DNA from: an uncultured Archangium sp.
Lineage (GTDB): Bacteria > Myxococcota > Myxococcia > Myxococcales > Myxococcaceae
Length of the DNA: 12,906 nt
NCBI GenBank assembly: GCA_937875615.1
Contig: CALNBU010000242.1
Coordinates: 1 to 12,906 of the forward strand
Direction of reading: 5' to 3'
Shown: positions 6,793 to 12,906 of the stretch, in pieces
How positions within the stretch are numbered: the first letter of the stretch is position 1
Layout: every line of letters starts with the position of its first letter
Notes under the pieces: model-generated
Database searches by the model: none
The model's input: the letters and a program-made list of their open reading frames with translations, nothing else
What the model was told of the DNA's origin: nothing
Translations under genes and position numbers: made by a program

Positions 6793-7923
6793 ATGAGACG
6801 CCTGTGGATGCTGGTGTTGTTCGTGGCCTGCGCTCCGGCCGAGACGCCCGACGGCGGTGGTGGCGGCGGCGGCGGCGGCTGGAGCGACACGGACGGAGGC
6901 GGCCTGACCGGTGGCGGCGCCGGCGGGACTGCGCTGGGCGGTGGCGAGGGTGGAGGTGGCGCTCCGCTGGGCGGCGGCGAACCCCTCGGCGGTGGAGCGC
7001 CTTCGGGTGGTGGAGGCGAGGCCGGTGGCGGAGACGCCTGCGCGGGCGTCGCGGCGGGCACCGTCCCGGAGCTCGCGGGCAAGGCCGCGACCCCGCTGGC
7101 CACCGCGCCAGACTGGACCAACGGCGCCTCGTACTTCCTCGAGGGCCCGGTGTGGGCCGACGGCGCCCTCTACCTCTCGCAGCTGCGCACCTACGGGAAC
7201 CAGCCGCCCTCGCGCATCCTCCGGTTGAACGGCGCGAACCTGGAGCCCTTCTTCGCCGACGCCGGCACCAACGGCCTGGCGTGGGACGGCACCCGGCTGC
7301 TGGGCGCCAGCCACCAGGACTTCGGCATCGTGGCCTTCACGCTCGAAGCGCCCGTCACCAAGACGCTGCTGGTCGGACGCTACGGCGACGCGGGCTTCAA
7401 CTCACCCAATGATCTCGCCGTGCGCGCCGACGGCAACCTCTACTTCAGCGACCCCTCGTACCAGTGCGGCTCCAACTGCCCACAGGGCGCGGAGCACCGG
7501 CGGGTCTACCGCGTGGCGCCCGACGGCGGCGTCACCACCCTCCCCACGCAGCACCACACCCCCAACGGCATCTCGCTCTCGCCGGACCAACAGACGCTGT
7601 ACGTCGCCGGCAGCGGCCCCATCGAGCAGTACGCCCTGAGCGCCGAGGGTGCCCCGGGCCCCCGCCAGCAGCTCGCCGACGTGCGCGGCGTCGACGGCAT
7701 GGCCATCGACTGCGCGGGCAACGTGTACGCGGCGGTGGGCGCGCAACAGGTGCTGCGCGTCATCACCCCAGCTGGCACGGTGCTGCCCGATGCCATCCCG
7801 GTCTCCGGCGTCAGCCCCACCAACGCCGCCTTCGGAGGGCCCGCCCGCACCACGCTGTACGTCACCACCTTCGGCAACGGGCTGCGCGCGGTGGAGCTCG
7901 ACGTTCCCGGCCTGCCGTACTGA
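6793..7923 (+). CDS. SMP-30/gluconolactonase-like beta-propeller lipoprotein
   Basis: 376 residues. MRRLWMLVLFVACAP is a short lipoprotein signal with Cys13 as the lipidated residue. Residues about 20-78 are a Gly-rich low-complexity stalk. The rest reads as a six-bladed SMP-30/gluconolactonase/LRE-type propeller, with the family phrases EGPVW, NSPNDLAVRADGNLYFSDP, TPNGISLSPDQQTLYVA and GVDGMAIDC. By position, the four metal ligands of the family would be Glu117, Asn206, Asn258 and Asp301, all present. A lactonase or other metal-dependent hydrolase activity at the cell surface is plausible, but the substrate cannot be told from sequence. The gene is divergent from the DUF1592 lipoprotein, which has the same lipobox-plus-Gly-linker layout. 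It ends 8 bases from the convergent XRE-cupin stop, with no terminator visible between them. Confidence 0.88.
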   Translation: MRRLWMLVLFVACAPAETPDGGGGGGGGGWSDTDGGGLTGGGAGGTALGGGEGGGGAPLGGGEPLGGGAPSGGGGEAGGGDACAGVAAGTVPELAGKAATPLATAPDWTNGASYFLEGPVWADGALYLSQLRTYGNQPPSRILRLNGANLEPFFADAGTNGLAWDGTRLLGASHQDFGIVAFTLEAPVTKTLLVGRYGDAGFNSPNDLAVRADGNLYFSDPSYQCGSNCPQGAEHRRVYRVAPDGGVTTLPTQHHTPNGISLSPDQQTLYVAGSGPIEQYALSAEGAPGPRQQLADVRGVDGMAIDCAGNVYAAVGAQQVLRVITPAGTVLPDAIPVSGVSPTNAAFGGPARTTLYVTTFGNGLRAVELDVPGLPY

Positions 7924-7931
7924 AGGTGGCC

Positions 7932-8531
7932 TCAGCCGACCTCTTCCGCGTAGGTCATCACCAGGTACATCACCGCGTCACCGGCGCTGGCGTTGCGGTA
8001 CTCGTGCGGCAGGTCCGCGTCGAACACGATGGCGTCGCCGGCCTCGAGCGTGTGCGCCTCGCCGTCGACCACCACCTCGACCTGCCCCTTCGACACCACC
8101 AGGTTCTCCACCGTCCCCGGCGCGTGGGCGTCGGCCTTCTCGACGCCGCGCGGCGCGAGCTTCAGCTCGTAGAACTCCACGCGGCGGGGCTGGTCGAAGG
8201 GGAACAGCGCGCGCGAAGCGAAGGAGCCGTCGCTCGACATCAGGCGCTTGGCGGCCTCGGCCCGGAGTACCCGCGCTCCCGTCGTGGGCGTGGAGGCGAT
8301 GAGCGCCGAGAAGGGCACGTCGAGCGCCCGCGCCATCTTCCACAGCACGTTGATGGTGGGCGCGCTCTGACCGAGCTCCACCTGCCCCAGCATCGCGCGG
8401 GACACCCCGGAGGCCTGGGAGAGCTTCTCGAGCGACAGCCCGCGCTCGGTGCGCAGCCGCTTGAGGTTCCGCCCCACCACCGGCGCGAGGTCCGCTCCGT
8501 CGGTGGTCTCGCTCTTCTTCGCACGCGCCAT
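7932..8531 (-). CDS. XRE-family regulator with C-terminal cupin domain
   Basis: 199 residues from ATG 8531, with a purine-rich AAAGAAG upstream on the - strand. Residues about 18-73 are a Cro/CI-type helix-turn-helix (VGRNLKRLRTERGLSLEKLS, then GVSRAMLGQVELGQSAPTI). Residues about 105-195 are a small cupin with VENLVVSKGQVEV, LEAGDAIVFDADLPHEYRN and a hydrophobic C-terminal strand. This is the layout of single-domain-sensor regulators such as PuuR-like proteins, where the cupin senses a small ligand or metal. The ligand here is unknown. The cupin keeps the late PH(E) histidine and one His in the first motif (ADAHAPGTVEN), so metal binding is possible. It is divergent from hsp20 with 126 bases between, and could control itself or hsp20; this is context only. 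Confidence 0.9.
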   Translation of the reverse strand: MARAKKSETTDGADLAPVVGRNLKRLRTERGLSLEKLSQASGVSRAMLGQVELGQSAPTINVLWKMARALDVPFSALIASTPTTGARVLRAEAAKRLMSSDGSFASRALFPFDQPRRVEFYELKLAPRGVEKADAHAPGTVENLVVSKGQVEVVVDGEAHTLEAGDAIVFDADLPHEYRNASAGDAVMYLVMTYAEEVG

Positions 8532-8657
8532 GCGCGCTTCTTTAGCGCATCAGGCTGGCCTTTCGGGTGGAAGACGCTGCCTTGACGCGGGCCGTTCCTG
8601 TTTGACCTTCGGGTTGCCCACGAGAGTGGAACCTCGAACCCGAACAGGAGAACCACC
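8532..8657. promoter_or_regulatory. Divergent intergenic region upstream of hsp20
   Basis: These 126 bases lie between the start codons of the XRE-cupin gene (-) and hsp20 (+). I looked for a CIRCE-type inverted repeat and for a sigma-54 pattern (GG, 10 bases, GC) and found neither convincingly. TTGACG (8582-8587) and TTGACC (8602-8607) are -35-like, but neither has a good -10 at proper spacing. The region must hold the hsp20 promoter; its type is undetermined. Confidence 0.35.
8646..8650 (+). promoter_or_regulatory. Ribosome binding site for hsp20
   Basis: AGGAG lies 7 bases before ATG 8658. It is a near-ideal Shine-Dalgarno and fixes this start. Confidence 0.75.
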
Positions 8658-9083
8658 ATGCTGACCCGCTTCGATTTCAACCCCCGCTTCGACACCTTCT
8701 TCCGTGACCTCGACCAGCTGTGGAAGACCCCGCAGACCGAGGGCGAGCGCGCGCTCTTCCCCGCGGCCGACGTCCGCGACACCGACACCGCGGTCGAACT
8801 CCGCGTCGACCTCCCCGGCGTCAACCCGGAGGCCATCGACGTGAAGCTGGAGGGCCGCCTGCTCACCATCCGCGCCGAGCGGACCGAGGAGAAGACCTCC
8901 GACAACAAGGGCTGGGTGCGGCGCGAGCGCGCCACCGGTCACTTCCTGCGCAGCTTCACCCTCGACGACACGCTCGACGGCAGCAAGCTCGCGGCCACCT
9001 ACAAGCACGGGGTGCTCACGCTGAGCGTCCCGCGCCGGGAAGAGACGCAGCCGCGGACGTTGAAGGTCAAGGTCGAAGCCTGA
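8658..9083 (+). CDS. Hsp20 / alpha-crystallin family small heat-shock protein
   Basis: 141 residues, the usual size for bacterial class A small heat-shock proteins. The N-terminal arm (MLTRFDFNPRFDTFFRDLDQL) has the common Phe-rich form. The alpha-crystallin domain spans about residues 38-132 and includes VELRVDLPGVNPEAIDVKLE, the RRERATGHFLRSFTL region and the terminal YKHGVLTLSVPR motif. The C-terminal tail LKVKVEA gives only a weak I/V-x-I/V motif. It should be a cytoplasmic, ATP-independent holdase oligomer that keeps unfolding proteins soluble. It has a strong AGGAG ribosome site. The histidine kinase gene starts 35 bases downstream on the same strand with no terminator seen between, so the three genes could be co-transcribed, perhaps as a stress unit. 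Confidence 0.95.
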   Translation: MLTRFDFNPRFDTFFRDLDQLWKTPQTEGERALFPAADVRDTDTAVELRVDLPGVNPEAIDVKLEGRLLTIRAERTEEKTSDNKGWVRRERATGHFLRSFTLDDTLDGSKLAATYKHGVLTLSVPRREETQPRTLKVKVEA

Positions 9084-9118
9084 CCCGCGCGTGATTTCGG
9101 GCGAAGCTGCGGCCCGCC

Positions 9119-10522
9119 ATGCAACTCGCCTTGAAAATCACCTTGCCGCTCGCGCTCCTCGCCTTCCTGGCGTTGGGCGCGTCGGCGTGGCTGTCGGTGC
9201 GCGAAGCCGTCGCGCTGCACCATGACGACGTCGAGACGGACCAGCGCGTCGCCGGACGGGTGTTGATCGCCGCGCTCGCTCGGGAGCTGGAGCGCGGCAC
9301 CTTCGAGGAAGGACAGCGCCTGCTGATGGAGGCCGCCAACTCCGACACGCAGCAGGCCAGGCTGGTGCTCCCGGTGGAGATTCCACAAGCGCACCGGGCG
9401 TCTTTGAACCGCGGCGAGGGCGTCATCTTCCGGGAGGTCTGGGACTCCGCCGAGAGCTGGATGCCCATCGACCTCGGCGGCGGCCGCACCGGCGCGCTGT
9501 GGATGCAGGAGAAGCTGGTGGCGGAGCGCGAGCTCGTGCGCCGCATCGTCTGGCGCCACGTCGCCAACTTCGCGGTGCTGGGGTTGGTGTGGGCCGTCGT
9601 CGGCATCGTCCTCGGCGCGCTGGTGGTGGGGCGTCCGGTGCGGAAGCTGGCGGCCAAGGCCCGGCGCGTCGGCCAGGGCGACTACACCGGCCCGGTCGAC
9701 ATCAAGCAGAGCGATGAGATCGGCGAGCTGGCCCGCGAGATGAACCACATGTGCGACGAGCTCATCGCCTCGCACGACCGCTACGAGACCGCGCAGGCGC
9801 AGCTCCGACACGCCGACCGCCTCACCACCGTGGGCCTGCTGGCCGCGGGCATCGCGCACGAGCTCGGCACGCCGCTCAACGTGGTGGCGGCGCGCGCCAA
9901 GATGATCGCCGTGGGCGAGGTTCAGGGCGACGCGGTGGCCCGCAACGCGACCATCATCCACGAGCAGACCGAACAGATGACGCGCATCATCCGGCAGCTG
10001 CTCGACTTCGCGCGGCGCAAGGAGCCCACCATGACGCGCTTCGACCTCTCGGCCGTCTCGCGGCGGTCCATCGAGGTGCTCGACACCTTCGCCGAGAAGG
10101 CCAGGTGTCAGCTGCGGCTCGACGCGTCGACCGAGGTGATGGTGGTGGGCGACCCCAACCAGCTGGAGCAGGTCATCGCCAACCTCGTCATCAACGCGGT
10201 GCAGGCCATGCCCAGCGGAGGTCCCGTCGACATGAGGGTCAGCCACTCGCGCGCCACGCCGCCGGCCGACGTCGAGGGCCCGGAGGGCGACTATGCGCGG
10301 CTCGACGTGAAGGACCACGGAGAGGGCATTCCTCCGGAGGTGCTGGCCCGGGTGTTCGAGCCGTTCTTCACCACCAAGGCGGTGGGCGACGGCAACGGCC
10401 TGGGGCTCCCGGTGGCCTGGCGCATCTCCCGCGACCACCACGGATGGATCTCCGTCGAATCGAAGGTCGGCGAAGGCACGACTTTTTCGCTATTCCTCCC
10501 GACGGGAGCCGAAGCCTCATGA
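9119..10522 (+). CDS. Membrane sensor histidine kinase (HAMP-HisKA-HATPase, NtrB-like)
   Basis: 467 residues. TM1 is at about 6-25, a putative periplasmic sensor stretch at 26-147, TM2 at about 149-171 and a HAMP linker at about 171-222. The H-box is GLLAAGIAHELGTPLNVV with phospho-acceptor His247. The ATPase boxes are all present: N-box NLVINAVQAM (Asn359), G1 DHGEGIP (Asp399), F-box FEPFFTTK and G2 GNGLGLP (425-431). The enzyme therefore looks competent for autophosphorylation and phosphotransfer. The H-box and N-box style match kinases that partner NtrC-type regulators. The gene overlaps the response-regulator start by ATGA (10519-10522), strongly indicating a cognate pair. The sensor stretch shows no recognised domain, so the signal is unknown. 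Hsp20 just upstream makes an envelope or folding stress signal a reasonable guess, no more. No clear ribosome site precedes ATG 9119. Confidence 0.94.
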   Translation: MQLALKITLPLALLAFLALGASAWLSVREAVALHHDDVETDQRVAGRVLIAALARELERGTFEEGQRLLMEAANSDTQQARLVLPVEIPQAHRASLNRGEGVIFREVWDSAESWMPIDLGGGRTGALWMQEKLVAERELVRRIVWRHVANFAVLGLVWAVVGIVLGALVVGRPVRKLAAKARRVGQGDYTGPVDIKQSDEIGELAREMNHMCDELIASHDRYETAQAQLRHADRLTTVGLLAAGIAHELGTPLNVVAARAKMIAVGEVQGDAVARNATIIHEQTEQMTRIIRQLLDFARRKEPTMTRFDLSAVSRRSIEVLDTFAEKARCQLRLDASTEVMVVGDPNQLEQVIANLVINAVQAMPSGGPVDMRVSHSRATPPADVEGPEGDYARLDVKDHGEGIPPEVLARVFEPFFTTKAVGDGNGLGLPVAWRISRDHHGWISVESKVGEGTTFSLFLPTGAEAS

Positions 10523-11904
10523 GCCATCAGATTCTCATCGTTGAAGACGACGTCGCCATGGCGCAGCTGCTGGTCGAAGGGCTGGCGCGCCGTGGCTATT
10601 CCGCGCGGGCCGTGCACGACGGAGCCCAGGCGCTGGCCACGCTCACCGAAGCCGACTTCGACGCGGTGGTCACGGACATCAACATGAAGGGCATCGGGGG
10701 CCTGGAGCTGTGTGAGCGCGTGGTGGAGGCGCACCCGGGCGTGCCGGTGCTGGTCATCACCGCCTTCGGCAACATGGACAGCGCCATCCGCGCCATCCGC
10801 GCCGGCGCCTACGACTTCCTCACCAAGCCCTTCGAGATGGAGACCATCTCGCTGGCGCTGGGCCGCGCCGTCGCGCACCGCGAGCTACGCGAAGAGGTGC
10901 GGCGCCTGCGCGACGAGGTGGTGAACCGCAAGAGCACCTCTCGGCTGGTGGGTGAGAGCGCGCCGATGCGAGAGCTCATCGCGCTCGTCAACCGGGTCGC
11001 GGTCACCGAGTCGCCCGTGCTGGTCACCGGAGAGCGGGGCACGGGCCGCGAGCTGGTGGCCCGCGCGCTGCACGACGCGAGCCGAAGGCGCGCCGGACCC
11101 TTCGTCACCCTGTCCTGCGCGGGCGTCCCCGCCACCGTGCTGGAGGGCGAGCTGTTCGGCTACGCGAAGGGCGCGGTGGCCAGCGACCCCAGGTCAGCGC
11201 GCCCGGGCGCCCTGCAGCGCGCGCAGGGCGGCACGCTCTTCCTCGACGACATCGCGGAGCTCCCGGTGGAGCTGCAGACGCGCGTGCTGCACGCGCTGGT
11301 CAGCAAGCGGGTGAAGCCCGTCGGCGGCGCGCAGGAGCTGCCCTTCGACGCGCGGGTGGTGAGCGCCACCACCCGCGACCTCGAGGCCCTGGTGGAGGAA
11401 GATCGCTTCCACCCGGAGCTGCACTTCGCCATCAACGTGGTGAACGTGCACATCCCTCCGCTGCGCATGCGTGGCAACGACGTGCTGCTGCTCTCGCAGC
11501 ACTTCGTGCGGGAGTTCGCCGACAAGAGCGACAAGCAGGTGACCGGGCTGGCCGAGAGCGCCGCCGAGAAGCTGGTGTCGTACGCCTGGCCCGGCAACGT
11601 GGCCGAGCTGCGCAACGTCATCGAGCGGGCGGTGGCGCTCACGCAGTACGAGCAGCTCACCGGCGCGGATCTCCCGGAGAAGGTGCGCCAGCCCAGCCCC
11701 TCGACCAGCGCGGCCGACGCCGACGAGGCCCTGCTGGTGCCCCTCGACGTGGTCGAGAAGCAACACATCCTCCGCGTGCTGCGCGCGGTGAAGGGGCACC
11801 GCACCCAGTGCGCGAAGCTGCTCGGGCTCGACCGCAAGACGCTCTACCGGAAGCTCGAGAGCTACGGAGAGGCCGAAGTGGACGCCACCCTGCGCGCTCC
11901 CTAA
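10519..11904 (+). CDS. NtrC-type response regulator with degenerate AAA+ domain (REC-AAA+-Fis)
   Basis: 461 residues from ATG 10519; the frame is open further upstream inside the kinase, but this start gives a perfect receiver domain and an ATGA overlap. REC (1-~120) keeps Asp10/Asp11, phospho-acceptor Asp53 and the FLTKP lysine. The central domain (about 145-385) aligns with sigma-54 activators but lacks their working residues. Walker A is GERGTGR (171-177) with Arg for Lys. GAFTGA is replaced by GAVASDP (218-224). Walker B is FLDD with Asp244 for Glu. The two arginine-finger positions are His298 and Ala304. Sensor II reads PGNVAEL, with Ala362 for Arg. The C-terminus (about 415-458) is an intact Fis-type helix-turn-helix (RTQCAKLLGLDRKTLYRKL). 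It is likely a phosphorylation-controlled DNA binder that cannot remodel sigma-54 RNA polymerase by ATP hydrolysis. Targets are unknown; hsp20 or the adjacent lipoprotein are candidates. Confidence 0.92.
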   Translation: MSHQILIVEDDVAMAQLLVEGLARRGYSARAVHDGAQALATLTEADFDAVVTDINMKGIGGLELCERVVEAHPGVPVLVITAFGNMDSAIRAIRAGAYDFLTKPFEMETISLALGRAVAHRELREEVRRLRDEVVNRKSTSRLVGESAPMRELIALVNRVAVTESPVLVTGERGTGRELVARALHDASRRRAGPFVTLSCAGVPATVLEGELFGYAKGAVASDPRSARPGALQRAQGGTLFLDDIAELPVELQTRVLHALVSKRVKPVGGAQELPFDARVVSATTRDLEALVEEDRFHPELHFAINVVNVHIPPLRMRGNDVLLLSQHFVREFADKSDKQVTGLAESAAEKLVSYAWPGNVAELRNVIERAVALTQYEQLTGADLPEKVRQPSPSTSAADADEALLVPLDVVEKQHILRVLRAVKGHRTQCAKLLGLDRKTLYRKLESYGEAEVDATLRAP

Positions 11905-11931
11905 GGTGCGCGCGCTTTCAACCCAAAGAAT

Positions 11932-11936
11932 GGAGA
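11932..11936 (+). promoter_or_regulatory. Ribosome binding site for the Cys-containing lipoprotein
   Basis: GGAGA lies 4 bases before ATG 11941, inside the 36-base gap after the regulator stop. It supports the chosen start. No separate promoter is evident in the gap. Confidence 0.55.
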
Positions 11937-11940
11937 ACAC

Positions 11941-12492
11941 ATGCACAAGTACGTGTTGCTGACCGCGATCGCGCTCAGCGGCTGCCGTGGTGTCGACGTC
12001 GAGATCTACAAGTTGCTGGTCACCCTCACCGAGCCGCCCATCAGCTGCTACGCCGAGGGCTTCGAGCGCAACACCGTCTCCTCGGGCCCGCCCGAGAGCG
12101 TCCAGGTCCAGGTCTGGGACGGCCCGGAAGGCGAGGCCTACCTCGAGTTCGAGAGCGGCAACTTCCAGGTGGTGCTCGGTGAGTCCCCCTCGGTGACCAC
12201 CGCCGGCATCTTCACCGGCAAGGCCGGCGAGGGTGGCTGGAAGTTCGAGAAGGACACCTCGACCGCGCAGACCCAGGGCGAGGGCGCGAACGCCATCACC
12301 CAGACCGTCAAGACGCACGTGGAGCTCACCTTCCCCCGCGGCGGCGGCAGCCTCTCCGGCACCGCGGCGCTCAACTCGTCGTACGCCTGCACGGGCGCGT
12401 CCTGCCCGGACGACGTGAACCGCTCCTGCGCCATCAACAGCATCTCGTTCAAGGGCTCCCGCATCGCGGTGGAGTTCGAGCGCGAGCCGTAG
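11941..12492 (+). CDS. Lipoprotein of unknown function with four extra cysteines
   Basis: 183 residues. MHKYVLLTAIALSGC is a typical lipoprotein signal with Cys15 as the lipidation site. The mature part is a mixed beta-rich sequence with no family I recognise (VQVQVWDGPEGEAYLEFES, then NAITQTVKTHVELTFPRGGG). Apart from the lipidated Cys there are four cysteines: one in ISCYAEG near the N-terminus and three clustered in the C-terminal part (YACTGASCPDD...RSCAIN). These could form two disulfides in the periplasm or on the surface. A good ribosome site (GGAGA) precedes it, and a strong terminator follows 23 bases after the stop. It sits 36 bases after the degenerate NtrC-type regulator and could be read from the same transcript, making it a candidate output or signal partner of that kinase pair by position only. 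Confidence 0.85.
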   Translation: MHKYVLLTAIALSGCRGVDVEIYKLLVTLTEPPISCYAEGFERNTVSSGPPESVQVQVWDGPEGEAYLEFESGNFQVVLGESPSVTTAGIFTGKAGEGGWKFEKDTSTAQTQGEGANAITQTVKTHVELTFPRGGGSLSGTAALNSSYACTGASCPDDVNRSCAINSISFKGSRIAVEFEREP

Positions 12493-12515
12493 CATCCAGA
12501 CCTGCCGCACCCTCG

Positions 12516-12553
12516 AGCGCAGCCCGCCGTCTGGTGGGCTGCGCTTTTGTTTT
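12516..12553 (+). terminator. Intrinsic (rho-independent) terminator
   Basis: AGCGCAGCCC (12516-12525) and GGGCTGCGCT (12536-12545) form a perfect 10-bp stem with a 10-base loop. A T-rich tail, TTTTGTTTT, runs from 12545 to 12553. This is the clearest terminator of the window and ends the hsp20-kinase-regulator-lipoprotein stretch or its last part. Confidence 0.9.
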
Positions 12554-12678
12554 GGTCCCTGCGCCCACGTCAACCTTCCGATTTCCAACGGGTTTCAGGC
12601 GACGGCGCGGTGTCGGAGAATGCGGCGCCCCATCTCCGGCTTGACAGTGGGGTTCACCGCGCGCAGTTTTTCCGCGCG

Positions 12679-12906
12679 ATGGTCGCCTGCGGCGCGGTCC
12701 TCTTTGTGCTGTCAACGCTGGTCGGCGCCCTGCCGACGGCCGAGACGCCCGCCCTCGAGCAACGCTGCGTGGCGAGCCACGTGGTGCCGGGGCACCCGCA
12801 GCTCCCGCTCCCCGGAGAAGTGACCGACGCCGAGACGACGCCCGACAAGCGGCGTGCGGGGACCGGGTGCGCGCCAACCGAAGCGGTGGCGCCGCTCACC
12901 GCCGAC
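12679..12906 (+). CDS. Possible exported protein, 3'-partial at window end
   Basis: From ATG 12679 the frame stays open to the window edge (76 codons) with GC-rich third positions. The first 20 or so residues are hydrophobic (ACGAVLFVLSTLVGALPTAE), like a signal peptide or membrane anchor. A Pro/Thr/Glu-rich region with two cysteines follows. There is no ribosome site. The same frame extends to GTG 12610, which would add basic residues before the helix (HRAQFFRAM). The codons there (AAT, CAT, CTT, AGT, GTT, TTT) are much less GC-rich than is usual here, so I prefer 12679 while noting the basic flank argues the other way. No family recognised; the call rests on open frame, composition and the hydrophobic start only. 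Confidence 0.45.
   Translation, partial: MVACGAVLFVLSTLVGALPTAETPALEQRCVASHVVPGHPQLPLPGEVTDAETTPDKRRAGTGCAPTEAVAPLTAD

Noticed and set aside
6855..7035. GGTGGCGG-type repeats as a mobile or regulatory DNA repeat
   Set aside because: They are in frame and encode the Gly-rich stalk of a lipoprotein; the coding explanation suffices.
6661..7314. N-terminal extension of the DUF1592 lipoprotein frame far upstream
   Set aside because: The frame is open to 7314, but it runs antisense through the SMP-30-like gene. ATG 6660 gives a clean lipoprotein signal.
7464..8585. + strand open frame of 373 codons across the propeller end and the XRE-cupin gene
   Set aside because: It overlaps two real genes and has an Arg/His-rich nonsense translation.
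8532..8657. CIRCE or sigma-54 promoter before hsp20
   Set aside because: No inverted repeat of the CIRCE form and no GG-N10-GC match were found on reading the stretch.
8999..10441. Long antisense open frame of 480 codons under the kinase
   Set aside because: Its His/Arg/Gln-rich low-information translation is a mirror of the kinase's GC3 bias, with no domain pattern.
9751..10518. Upstream extension of the response regulator frame
   Set aside because: It is Arg/His-rich and lies inside the kinase gene in another frame. The receiver domain starts precisely at ATG 10519.
11194..12588. Long antisense open frame of 464 codons under the regulator and lipoprotein
   Set aside because: It crosses two well-supported + strand genes and the terminator, and its composition is typical of a GC-rich shadow frame.
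12641..12669. TTGACA as a -35 box for the last gene
   Set aside because: The hexamer is perfect, but the -10 position at 17-base spacing (CAGTTT) is poor and would make the transcript nearly leaderless at 12679. Not listed as a promoter.

Overview
The window is very GC-rich, with almost every third codon position G or C. It carries families typical of large-genome delta-proteobacteria: a Tat-exported DUF1552 protein paired with a DUF1592/1588/1585 lipoprotein, an NtrC-type regulator, and TPR-fused proteostasis proteins. This points to a myxobacterium (Myxococcota). Family or genus cannot be fixed from the sequence alone. No rRNA, tRNA, CRISPR array or insertion sequence was seen.

Left part (1-3391, + strand): a 5'-truncated gene encodes TPR repeats fused to a Lon-type S16 serine-lysine peptidase domain, with no AAA+ ATPase in the visible part. 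It is followed after 18 bases by a membrane protein with a J-like domain lacking HPD, TPR repeats and two membrane helices. The reading frame of this second gene breaks near 2486-2500. Its third membrane helix and long C-terminal domain continue in another frame to 3391.

Middle part (3407-6660, - strand): in transcription order, a DUF1592-family lipoprotein with a CxxCH motif overlaps by ATGA a DUF1552 Tat-exported protein that has an internal frameshift. A small two-helix membrane protein follows. The lipoprotein gene is divergent from a second lipoprotein (6793-7923, +), an SMP-30/gluconolactonase-type beta-propeller on a long Gly-rich stalk.

Right part (7932-12906): a XRE-cupin regulator (- strand) is divergent from an Hsp20 small heat-shock gene. 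Hsp20 is followed by a membrane histidine kinase and, by ATGA overlap, an NtrC-type response regulator. The central domain of that regulator has lost essentially every catalytic and sigma-54-contact motif (Walker A Lys, Walker B Glu, GAFTGA, both arginine-finger positions, sensor II Arg), while its receiver and Fis-type DNA-binding ends look normal. A Cys-containing lipoprotein closes this group with a strong intrinsic terminator at 12516-12553. The window ends in the start of another possible exported protein.

The most noteworthy items are the TPR-Lon peptidase next to the HPD-less J/TPR membrane protein, and the kinase-coupled 'dead AAA+' enhancer-binding protein beside hsp20. Two frameshifts within about 2 kb, both at short homopolymers, could be sequencing errors or real decay.
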